This document shows, piece after piece, positions 55,770 through 64,000 of a DNA stretch of 64,000 nucleotides (positions are counted from its first letter, which is position 1; every line of letters begins with the position of its first letter). This stretch comes from Tridacna crocea (lineage: Eukaryota; Mollusca; Bivalvia; Cardiida; Cardiidae). The notes under the pieces were generated by a model that made no database searches, was not told where the DNA came from, and was given only the letters and a program-made list of their open reading frames with translations. The position numbers and the translations under genes were made by a program. The DNA is taken from assembly GCA_943736015.1 (NCBI GenBank), contig OX031071.1:31404619-31468618 (forward strand), read 5' to 3'.

Positions 55770-56287
55770 GAGATATGTAAAGCTATGGTCACATATTCAC
55801 TGAAGACCACCGCGGAAGAGCTACAGTCTAATCGTTCACAGATGACTGTGGAAATGCCACATTCCGTAGTCTGCTACGGTTCCAATACGTCATATACACA
55901 ACAGTGTAAGTAAGGGTCTACCGCTAAATTGTAGGTAAAGGTTCCTGCCGAGATACGGATTGTAACGGTTGGACACGTTTTAATATGGAGTTGCACAAAT
56001 CAGGATGATTGTATTACGGATACACTACAATTTGCTACGATGCAAGTACATATTTATAATAGTACGAATAAGAACGGTCTGATACGGAGTAGTACAAATC
56101 TCGCCGGATCTATACGAACCTACCATGATTTAGCATTCCGTCTACAACCTCTAACTTGTTCACTTTCAAAATGCAACAAGTTAGGCCATGAAAGCCTCAT
56201 TCTGGTCATAAAGGGGGTCTTAGTAAAAGCTAATCTCTGGTCCGGTCCATATATCCTCTGTCTTAGTCTACCTGGTTTTTATAATCA
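55770..56287. other. Region of 'tacgg'/'ccgta' motifs, no gene
   Basis: Short motifs such as 'gatacgga', 'acggtt' and 'gctacg' recur, resembling the interiors of the other MITE-like elements. I could not define inverted ends. Confidence 0.3.
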
Positions 56288-56462
56288 TTAACAAATTAAC
56301 AGTTGACAAATTTTGGCCTCGTTCAAATTGAAAGCATCTGCAGACAACAATTTCAAATTTAGTACAAATGACCTTTAGTTCTACGATAGGATTGAAAACA
56401 TTGTGGGGAATGGAGAAATTGCTTATTTTGAGCATTTTTTCTATTTCCTTCAATGTTTGTAC
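56288..56462 (+). mobile_element. Palindromic TTAA MITE, 3'-truncated
   Basis: 'cattaacaaattaacagttgac' then 'gttcaaattgaaagcatctgcagacaac' and the decayed hairpin 'aaaacattgtggggaatggagaaatt'. From 56463 to 57457 I see nothing. Confidence 0.65.
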
Positions 56463-57457
56463 TATATATCCATTATACGCTTGGGTAGATTCGTATATTT
56501 ATCGTGCATTCTGTCACGTGACTATATTTGAATTTTGCTCTGCGTCAAATGAGATAAACAAAGAAAAATGGAGGCTTCTCTGTTGCACCCTCGAAATTCA
56601 GACGGAGGTTTTAGCCTATATGCAAATTTTACCGAATCCGACTGTAGGCAGAAACCAACGATATATTTCTGTGACACAATTGTCTACATTTGGTCAACAT
56701 TTGATTCGTATGTGCATATGATTTCGATTTGGACAAGTCTAAAATTACATCATTTGGGAGGGTTGGGAAGATATTGCATTCTTCGAAACAAATTGGAAGA
56801 AAGTGGCCAACTGATGTTTTGGACAGAATGATCTTGCCCAGATCAATCTAGCCAGTCATAAAATTAGGTAGGACAATTTTGTGCAGATTAACATAGCTTC
56901 TTAAAAATAGAAAAAAGATAAAGGCCTACTCGCAGCAAAAATGAAACAATTTTTGTTATAATACAGATATGTTTTATATGATTTATTCATACCATTTTAA
57001 AGGGTGTACATTAACGGTACTGATAATATCATAATCTGATAATATTTTACCGTACAATTATCAATGTTTTAAAAGTTACAGAAAATATATTTGTATATTG
57101 TTAAACTTATTTAAAAAAATGATAGGTACTGTTATTCAGGATGAGTGAAAGCTTGATGATGGTACTATTAATCAAAATTAATTTTCAAGTGTCAACTCTT
57201 CCTAATTAAGGAATTATCTCCGCTTGAACATGACACTGTTTCCTGTCAAAACACTGGCCGGGGTATTAAGTCACATTCAGTGACAGGTCTAGTTTAAAAC
57301 TATATTTTTTCTCTGCTAGGAAGTAGTACTTTGACCAGGGAGTTCAATAACATAATTATTTTCATCTTCAAATTAACTCACATACTTTTAAAAGGTATGA
57401 TTTACAGTCAAATACAATTTTACGCTTTATTGCTTACCTATGGCTGTTACTGAGCCT

Positions 57458-57680
57458 TTAAACCTTCAACAAAGGAGAATATTTCAGACACGTCATTTTG
57501 TGGATGACAAAGTAAAAATTGGCTTTTGTTATAGACGTTTCTTTGTTTAGGGTAGAAAACGTTGTGGGAAAAAGCAGAAAATACTGTTTACCAGCATTTT
57601 CTCCTTTTTTCTGAATGTTTTTGAAATATTTTCTCTATAGAGTTATCAAAACTTGGTATCGTGTGGCAAAGGGTTTTTAA
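57458..57680 (+). mobile_element. Palindromic TTAA MITE
   Basis: 'ttaaaccttcaacaaaggag' to 'cgtgtggcaaagggttttt'. The hairpin 'gtagaaaacgttgtgggaaaa' is kept. Confidence 0.75.
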
Positions 57681-57874
57681 TTACCCTTGGAAAAAAAGCC
57701 TTTAAAACATTGTGGGAAAAGGAAAAAAATGCTGGTAAACAGCATTTTCTCCTTTTTCCACAATTTTCTAATCTGTAAAAGAAAAGTTGCACAATTTGAG
57801 CCACACTGAAATTGTCATCTGGAAATGCTTTCAATTTAGACAAGGCTAATATTTTGTCGTGCAGTAAAGGGTTA
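57681..57874 (-). mobile_element. Palindromic TTAA MITE, reverse orientation
   Basis: Immediately follows the preceding copy, head to tail with opposite orientation. Contains 'ggaaaaaaatgctggtaaacagcattttctcc' and ends 'gtcgtgcagtaaagggtta'. Confidence 0.75.
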
Positions 57875-57901
57875 TATTCTGACTTGTTCAGATTATTTCA
57901 G

Positions 57902-58268
57902 ACCATCCCTAAAGTTAATACCAAGTATATAGCTAGGAAGGATGAGGAAATTATAGTTTCAGTGGTGATAGAACATTGTAATGACCATCCCTAAAGTTAA
58001 TATCAAGTATATAGCTAGGAAGGATGACGAACTTATAGTTTAAATGGTGATAGAACATTATAATGACCATCCCTAAAGTTAATATCAAGTATATAGCTAG
58101 GTTGGGTGAGGAAATTCTAGTTTCAGTGGTGATAGAACATTATTTCAGACCATCCCTAAAGTTAATACCAAGTATATAGCTAGGAAGGGTGACGAACTTA
58201 TAGTTTCAATGGTGATAGAACATTATAATGACCATCCCTAAAGTTAATACCAAGTATATAGCTAGGAA
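57902..58268. repeat. 82-bp tandem repeat, ~4.5 copies
   Basis: The unit is 'accatccctaaagttaataccaagtatatagctagga' followed by 'aggatga-gaaattatagtttcagtggtgatagaacattataatg'. Copies start near 57902, 57984, 58065, 58149 and 58231. Confidence 0.95.
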
Positions 58269-58365
58269 AAGAATGAGTACTTTGCAGTAGGCAAATGCTT
58301 ATTTCTCTATATTGTGACAGTTTTTATGGTGGCATAAAAAGCCAATTTATTTGGTAAATGCAAAG

Positions 58366-58603
58366 TTAACCCATTACCACACAATTACCTTCCTTTGTTC
58401 AATCCTGAGAAAGAAACCTTTAGAAAACATTGTGGGAAAAGGAGTAAATGCTGGTAACCAGCATTTACTCTTTTTCCCACAATGTTTTCTACCCTTCACG
58501 TAAAAAAACGTTTCAAATTTTCAGTCGTCTACATTTATTTTGTCGTCAACAAATGTTTTGGATTTGGACAAGGCTAAAATATTGTTGTATGGTAATGAGT
58601 TAA
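58366..58603 (-). mobile_element. Palindromic TTAA MITE, perfect hairpin
   Basis: TTAACCCATTACCACACAATT to GTATGGTAATGAGTTAA. 'agaaaacattgtgggaaaa' and 'agtaaatgctggtaaccagcatttact' form an almost perfect palindrome. It lies about 280 bp upstream of the B-box gene exon. Confidence 0.9.
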
Positions 58604-58608
58604 TATAT

Positions 58609-58823
58609 TTAACCCCTTACCCAAATGAAAAAATATACTTCTCCAAATGAGACGATTATTAAAAAGTGGCTTGAACGATAAAATTTGTCTTTCATATGAA
58701 AGAAATTATTGTGGGAAAAGGACAAAACACTGGCTACCTGTATTTTCCCCTCATCACAAAATGTTTTGCAAAGGTGTGTATATAAGGTTTGGTAAAATTC
58801 AGAGTTTTGTGGTTAAGCGTTAA
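58609..58823 (+). mobile_element. Palindromic TTAA MITE, diverged
   Basis: TTAACCCCTTACCC to 'gtggttaagcgttaa', ending about 40 bp before the splice acceptor of the B-box gene. Confidence 0.75.
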
Positions 58824-58841
58824 TGTTTGTTAATGTTTTTT

Positions 58842-58860
58842 TTTTCCTTTCTATTTATAG
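58842..58860 (+). promoter_or_regulatory. Splice acceptor before B-box gene exon
   Basis: A pyrimidine tract 'ttttttttttcctttctatttatag' ends at 58860, 24 bp before the ATG. It suggests a 5' untranslated exon elsewhere upstream. Confidence 0.6.
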
Positions 58861-58884
58861 ACGTGACATCTTGCACCTGGTATT

Positions 58885-60639
58885 ATGGAAGTGTCAGGGC
58901 AAAATCAGACAGGGAGTGCCGACACAACAACAGGTGTTCAATGTGATCCTTGTTTCTTGCTGAACAAAAATGAAAATGCCATACAGTATTGTGTGGACTG
59001 TGACGAGTTTTTCTGCTGTAATTGTTCATATGTGCATAAAAGGTTAAAATCATCAAGAAATCACAAATTTTTATCTGGAAATGAAATGCCGCAACAAAAA
59101 CTGACCTCAACAGAGGAAAATGTCTGTTCTAAACATAGTGGGGAAATATTAAAGTACTTTTGTAAGGTCCACAAGAAGTTTTTCTGCACTGTTTGTGTAA
59201 CTCTGGAGCACAAATTTTGTTCCATTGAATATATAGATGATATTGCGCAAGACTTTGAGACAAGTCCAGAATATACAACTTTAACAGAGGCATTATCAAG
59301 TCTTCTACAGCTGTTAAAAGATATAAAGAAAACATCCACAAGACACAGCCAAGACTTACAAACAGTGCACGCCCAGTTTGTATCAGATGTAAAATCCTTT
59401 CGTACAGAAATCAACAAACTTCTAGATTCCATGGAAACAACCATTTTGAAGGAAGCCCAGGATGTGAAGGAGTTTGATACGAAAGCTGCTCAAACTGTGT
59501 CTACAGCGTGTGATACAATGACCACAGACATCAATGAAATTGTCTCTAACTTAGACAAACACAAACAATACAAACAACGGCGTCAGTTGGTGATTTCTGC
59601 AAAGAAAGCTGAAACTCTAATTTCTGACTTAGAAAAGAAAATGGCGGACATATCCAGTCAAAACAAAATTAGAAATTATAAATTTCACAAAAATGAAGAA
59701 ATGCTACATTTACTTCAATCTATGTGCAATCTTGGTAGATTAGAGGATAGACAGAAGGGGGGAGGAAAAACAGAAATGGAGAGAAAGGAGAAAGAAAACA
59801 TAAAGCTATTCAACAAAGATCCCAAATCTGTTAGAGCCAGTTATGTAGGACAAATCAATGTTAAACATTCAAAAGATAAAGATGACTGTTGTATTAAAGG
59901 CAGTGTAATGATAGATCCATACAGAATAGTTCTAACAGATTGGTACAACTACAGTGTAAAACTTGTAAATGTTTACAGAATGAGTATTCTATCTTATCTA
60001 AATCTTTCCCCACCACCATGGGATGTTACTTGTATTGATAAAAGTCAGCTTGTCATTACGTGTTACAATAAATTAGTTTTTGTAAATGTTGGACAGACTT
60101 TGACTGTAAACAAAGAACTTCAAGTTAATGGAGAATGTAGAGGAATTATTTTTAATGATAATCAATTATTTGTGTCATTTGATGAACCAGAATCCGCTGT
60201 TAAATTAATCAGTCTACATGGAGAAATATTGAAAACCATTTCTACAGACCAAAATGGACAATCTCTGTTTAAATATCCAGACTATATTTGTCTTAGTAAT
60301 TCCAAGTCTACACTATTTGTTAGTGACTGGCAGATAAACACTGTGACAAGTGTAGATTTAGAGGGTAAAGTTCAAAATGTTTACAGAGATACTAACCTGA
60401 CGTCTCCATGTGGTGTGACTGTAAATAGATTTGATAATATTTATATAGCTGGATGTTATTCACACAACATACACCAGATATCTACACAGTGTAGACCCAT
60501 ACAAATATTACTGGATCAAACACAAGGAATGGAACGTCCACAGTCAGTGACATATTGTGAAACAGAAAACAAACTGTATATTAGCCATTCTTTTGGTACA
60601 TCTAAAGGAAATGTTTTGTCAGTTTATCAACTACAGTAG
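58885..60639 (+). CDS. RING-less B-box/coiled-coil/NHL-like TRIM-family protein
   Basis: 584 residues in one exon. The ATG has A at -3 and G at +4. B-box 1 is formed by Cys20, Cys23, Cys36, Cys39, Cys44, Cys47, His51 and His60. B-box 2 is formed by Cys81, His84, Cys93, His96, Cys101, Cys104, His109 and Cys112. A coiled coil follows (about 125-285; KKTSTRHSQDLQTVHAQF, LDSMETTILKEAQDV). The C-terminal half (about 310-584) has repeated blade-like segments (YRIVLTDWYNYSVKLVN, STLFVSDWQINTVTSVD, DNIYIAGCYSHNIHQIS), fitting an NHL-like propeller. Members of this family act as scaffolds or ubiquitin ligases in immunity and RNA regulation. With no RING before the B-boxes, ligase activity would need a partner. 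Such RING-less genes are numerous in bivalves. The exact orthologue is not identified. The frame is complete and non-repetitive; I judge it a real gene. Confidence 0.93.
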   Translation: MEVSGQNQTGSADTTTGVQCDPCFLLNKNENAIQYCVDCDEFFCCNCSYVHKRLKSSRNHKFLSGNEMPQQKLTSTEENVCSKHSGEILKYFCKVHKKFFCTVCVTLEHKFCSIEYIDDIAQDFETSPEYTTLTEALSSLLQLLKDIKKTSTRHSQDLQTVHAQFVSDVKSFRTEINKLLDSMETTILKEAQDVKEFDTKAAQTVSTACDTMTTDINEIVSNLDKHKQYKQRRQLVISAKKAETLISDLEKKMADISSQNKIRNYKFHKNEEMLHLLQSMCNLGRLEDRQKGGGKTEMERKEKENIKLFNKDPKSVRASYVGQINVKHSKDKDDCCIKGSVMIDPYRIVLTDWYNYSVKLVNVYRMSILSYLNLSPPPWDVTCIDKSQLVITCYNKLVFVNVGQTLTVNKELQVNGECRGIIFNDNQLFVSFDEPESAVKLISLHGEILKTISTDQNGQSLFKYPDYICLSNSKSTLFVSDWQINTVTSVDLEGKVQNVYRDTNLTSPCGVTVNRFDNIYIAGCYSHNIHQISTQCRPIQILLDQTQGMERPQSVTYCETENKLYISHSFGTSKGNVLSVYQLQ

Positions 60640-60671
60640 AAAACAACACATACTGATGACTTGCTGTAAAG

Positions 60672-60677
60672 GTAAGT
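60672..60677 (+). promoter_or_regulatory. Possible splice donor in 3' UTR
   Basis: 'aaag|gtaagt' 33 bp after the stop codon matches the donor consensus. If used, the gene has a 3'-UTR intron. No poly(A) signal was seen before it. Confidence 0.4.
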
Positions 60678-60710
60678 CTATTTAACCTCGTATCTCACTG
60701 TTTTCAGTTT

Positions 60711-60805
60711 TTAACCCCTTACCACACCATCTTGACTTTTAATGACCCTGAAGAAGAATTGTTTGTGAAACATTGTGGAAAAAGAAGAAAATGCTGGTTA
60801 CCATA
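60711..60805 (-). mobile_element. Palindromic TTAA MITE, truncated at the hairpin
   Basis: TTAACCCCTTACCACACCA through 'gaagaaaatgctggttacca', ending exactly at the dyad centre. Half of the element is missing. Confidence 0.8.
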
Positions 60806-61118
60806 AAAACAATGTGTGTAAAGAAGAACATGTTCTGTAAAGCATGCTTACTTTTTGTATGCCGCGGCCCGTATTTTTTGTATGGAACCGATTACAGAAA
60901 GTACCGACAATTCCTGGTGTTTAAATTTGCCCTTGTGTTTTGTGAGCACTATATGCGTGCGCATTAGTATATTCTTTTCTTTTATCGCATTCCCGCGCCG
61001 TCTTCCTTCAGAGACAGTCATATGCTTCTTTGGGACATTCTCTATAATCTTGTAGAAGATTCACAGAAGTCAACTTTCCTCCTTGGTAAGTTTTATCCCT
61101 CCCTCCGTCCCGTATTAT

Positions 61119-62134
61119 TATACGCCCGAAGGGTCGTATTATGTTATATCCCCGGTCGTCCGTCCTTCCGTCAGTTAGCAATTTCTTGTGTGTGCAACTC
61201 CTCTTACAGTTTTCATCGGAATCATTTAAAACTTGCCACAATGAATCTCCATGATGTCTAGTTGTGCACCTAGGTCTTAGAATTTTGATGGCTGTTTGCG
61301 TTCTAAAATTATTTGCCCTTGATTTCTGAAATAACCAACTTTTCACTTTTAATTTTTGTTCAGGTCATAACTTCCGGACCATAAAAGGTATCAAATTGAA
61401 ACTACATACATTGATAGAACACATTATGGAGAAGTGCAGTGCCCATAACTCTGCCACTTTTATTCTTTTAGTAATTGCCATTTGTTAATTTTCAGTTTGA
61501 ATTTTTGTCCCGGCCATAACTTCAAAACTGTAGAAGCTAATAACTTGGAACTTTATACGCTGATAGAACACATTATGGAGAAGTGCAGTGCACATTAACC
61601 ATAACTCTGCGACCTTTTTTTTTTTTTTTAACCAGAACCCGCTGTTAAATTAATCAGTCTACATGGAGAAATATTGAAAACAATTTCTACAGACCAAAAT
61701 GGACAACCTCTGTTTAAATATCCAGACTATATTTGTCTTAGTAATTGCCCTTTGTTATTTTTCAGTTTGATTTTTTTTCCAGGCCATAACTTCCAAACTT
61801 TAAAACTTAACAAAGACTAACAGAACACATTATGAAGAAGTGCACTGCACAAGAACCATAATTCTGCCATCCTTCTTTTTGAGTTATTGCCCTTTGTTAT
61901 TTTTCTCTTTGAATTTTCCTCTGGGCCATAATTTCTAAAATATAAAAGCTATGATCTTGAACCTTTCAAGACTGATAGAACACCTTGTGGAGAACAGCAA
62001 TTCATAAAATTTGTAATTTTCTTAGCTATTGCCCTTTAATATTTTCACATATCATGGAGATTCTGGACTACTCTTCATACATGGCCCTTCCGTTATTTCA
62101 ACTCATTTCACTGATAAGCCCCTTCGGGCGTATA
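61119..62134. mobile_element. TIR element with internal ~140-bp tandem repeat
   Basis: TATACGCCCGAAGGG at 61119-61133 is the exact inverse of CCCTTCGGGCGTATA at 62120-62134 (15 bp). The interior contains four units of 'ggccataacttc-aaa-t-taaaagct...tgatagaacacattatggagaagtgcagtgcaca-aaccataactctgc-ac...ttagtaattgccctttgtta' (about 61347-62060). It is non-coding and resembles repeats common in bivalves. Unit 2 carries a captured gene fragment. Confidence 0.8.
61630..61746 (+). pseudogene. Captured 117-bp fragment of the B-box gene
   Basis: Matches 60185-60301 of the coding exon (residues about 434-472 of the propeller) with three mismatches in 117 bp by eye, same strand, 1445 bp away. It replaces the normal end of repeat unit 2. 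At its right edge the gene's own 'cttagtaatt' overlaps the repeat's 'ttttagtaattgcc', giving about 7 bp of microhomology. The left edge is 'tttttttaacc'. It is too short to encode anything. Confidence 0.93.
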
Positions 62135-64000
62135 TGCGCCGCTTTGCCAAGGTCTTGTTGCATTTTTTATTCATAAATATGTATTTATCTACATTGTGTA
62201 TGTATTCCTTAGCCTGACCGCTATTTTTTAATATTTCAGGCTGTTTGTTACACATACATGTATCTTTTATTCTTGGCAATAAAAGTACTGATTACGACCA
62301 AAACCGACTTTTCCTTGGTTTGCCCCGGTCACAAAATGGTTCCCCGACAAAGATAGCAGCCAAGTGAAGGATATTCCGACCAACTGAATTTGTATCGGAT
62401 CCGAATTCATCTTGGTCGATCCGAATTGTTTGACCCGTTTTCTGGAGTTCACAGATCACTGTTTGGCTCGCTGAACAACGAAATCTTTAGCTGATTTTTG
62501 AACAGCAGTACCTAGCATTTCTTCATTCATTTTGATCTCCACAGATTCATACTTTGTGGTAGACGCATTTTACAACACTCACGGACTTCATTGTGCATCG
62601 TGTTTCACCATTTCTGCATTTTCCAGCTTACACCCGAAGGTCTCTCTTTCGTCTTCTCTTAACTTCTATATAACATAACAAATACGCATATGCAAATACC
62701 AGACGGTGAGTCTTTAATGAGCTGGATAGCGTTATACATACATGTACATGTATACGAGTGAATTTGCCAATGAAACCTAGCAAGAACAACATAGCAAAAC
62801 AACATAGCAAAACAACATAGCAGCCTTGATCGTTTGTAACTTGATTTTGGGATATAGGAGAACTTTCTAATAACAAAAATGAAATGTATGGATCGTATGA
62901 ATCTGTCTCGCCCAGGAACAACCAGAGATAAGAAAACATTCTATGGAAAAGAACTCTGGAAACCTGTGTCCGTTTGTCAATGACAGATTTTGAATGTCGG
63001 ACCTCATTTATATAGCACAGCCAGTAAAAACAAATACTGAAAAAAGAAGATTTGAACTAGCTGCTGTCGTCTGGTAGAATGAACTATTTCCCGCCCTTGA
63101 CACAGATATATATAGCAAACATGCAAACAAACCCCGTGCTTCTCGTACCCCAACGCTTACAAATAACCCTGTGCAATATGTTACGTGAAGACAAATATTT
63201 CACGCTATTCTCGTCGAAACGCGTGAAATTACGCTTAGTGCTACCGTTCCTTTTTGGTGAATTTTTTTTTCCAGCGAATCATCGTTTAACTGCAATACTC
63301 TGATTGGCTTCATTGTGCAAGGGAAACAGTGTAGTGATATTGTGTATTAGTGAAGTGTTTTAAGTATGTGAAGGATCAAAATTTTTCATGTAAGTTCACT
63401 CTTTCTTCTATTACATGTCTTGTCAGTTCTTTCTGTTGACTGTGATTTTGCCAGATTTCCATTACACAAGTTGTGAAATCTCGCTAAATCGCTTTCCGAC
63501 ATCCTTGCTCAACCACGTGCTTTTTTACCATTTATTTTGTGGATGGTTTGTCAAGACTGTAATCCTTGATGGTTTACACTCTTGCCAAAACCAAGTTACT
63601 ATCAGCTAAAAGTTGTCCTCGTGCATTTACAGTATTTACTTACCGTTACGCTCAGAACGATTGTTAAATTTTGATCCAATTATTTCCTATTGTTCTGTTA
63701 CGGTATTCATGTGAAATTCATCCTTCTGACATTAAAGATTGATTCTGCAAACTTTTCCAAAATTATCACAATCTGATTAAGTACTGGTGTACGAAATAAG
63801 ATAATTAATTTTGTTTTGCTAATCTTTTTTTTAGTTGAAAGCTCTATGCAGAGAGAGGATAAACATTGCGATTTGCAGTGAATTTATCTAAGGAATCAAT
63901 TGTCATTTAGTTATTCAATTACCTTTAACTGTTATTCTGAATTTTCTTGTTGATCTTTACCGCTGCAAGTTTTTTTCACTGCACTTTGAGTTGATTGACA
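62135..64000. other. Intergenic, nothing recognised
   Basis: Short frames without motifs. The imperfect triplication 'caaaacaacatag' near 62785-62822 is the only repeat noted. Confidence 0.45.

Noticed and set aside
56368-56831. 117- and 87-residue overlapping frames near 56.4-56.8 kb
   Set aside because: They start inside a MITE copy, overlap each other and have no recognisable motif.
58883-59444. Minus-strand frames of 70-127 residues under the B-box gene
   Set aside because: Antisense shadows of a clearly motif-bearing + strand frame.

Overview
The window looks like AT-rich, repeat-dense nuclear DNA from a lophotrochozoan animal, most likely a bivalve mollusc. The grounds are a RING-less tandem B-box/NHL-like gene of the type expanded in molluscs, tandem repeats of the form 'aaactaggtcactaggtcaaat' and 'gccataacttc...agaacacattatggagaagtgcagtgc' that I know from bivalve genomes, tRNA-derived SINEs, and Ty3 retrotransposons. 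Species assignment is inference. I see no bacterial-type operons, rRNA genes, CRISPR arrays or intact canonical tRNA genes.

Only one convincing host gene is present: a 584-codon B-box/coiled-coil/beta-propeller protein on the + strand at 58885-60639, with a good splice acceptor just upstream and a possible donor just downstream. A 117-bp piece of its propeller recurs at 61630-61746, inside a neighbouring element with 15-bp inverted ends.

Layout. 0.9-1.7 kb: old tandem repeat. 1.7-5.1 kb: cluster of a palindromic MITE (ends TTAACCC...GGGTTAA, probably piggyBac-derived), with a tRNA SINE that has a 12-bp target duplication. 5.1-10 kb: inverted pair of exon-like copies, a tandem duplication split by a complete 530-bp miniature LTR element, and a long foldback. 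10-15.8 kb: further MITE copies, palindromes and SINE remnants. 15.8-19.7 kb: a 39-bp minisatellite in three blocks whose middle block is inverted. 22.5-25 kb: a foldback element whose arms are tandem arrays, plus other small elements. 26.8-28.1 kb: a MITE-like element carrying a SINE. 29.2-31.0 kb: broken pogo-family transposase (minus strand). 32.9-34.9 kb: a second foldback with array arms. 35-38 kb: direct and inverted repeats. 38.4-55 kb: two Ty3 retrotransposons on the minus strand, one of them (39118-45101) with integrase ahead of reverse transcriptase, as in Gmr1-type elements, lying between 690-bp direct repeats. 55-64 kb: MITEs, the B-box gene and its captured fragment.

The window is mainly a record of mobile DNA. 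About 30 copies of one hairpin MITE were recognised by eye. Two foldbacks share architecture and related arm repeats. The miniature LTR element and the Gmr1-like element share the same proline-tRNA primer site, which suggests a parasite/partner relation. All family assignments come from reading motifs, not from database searches.
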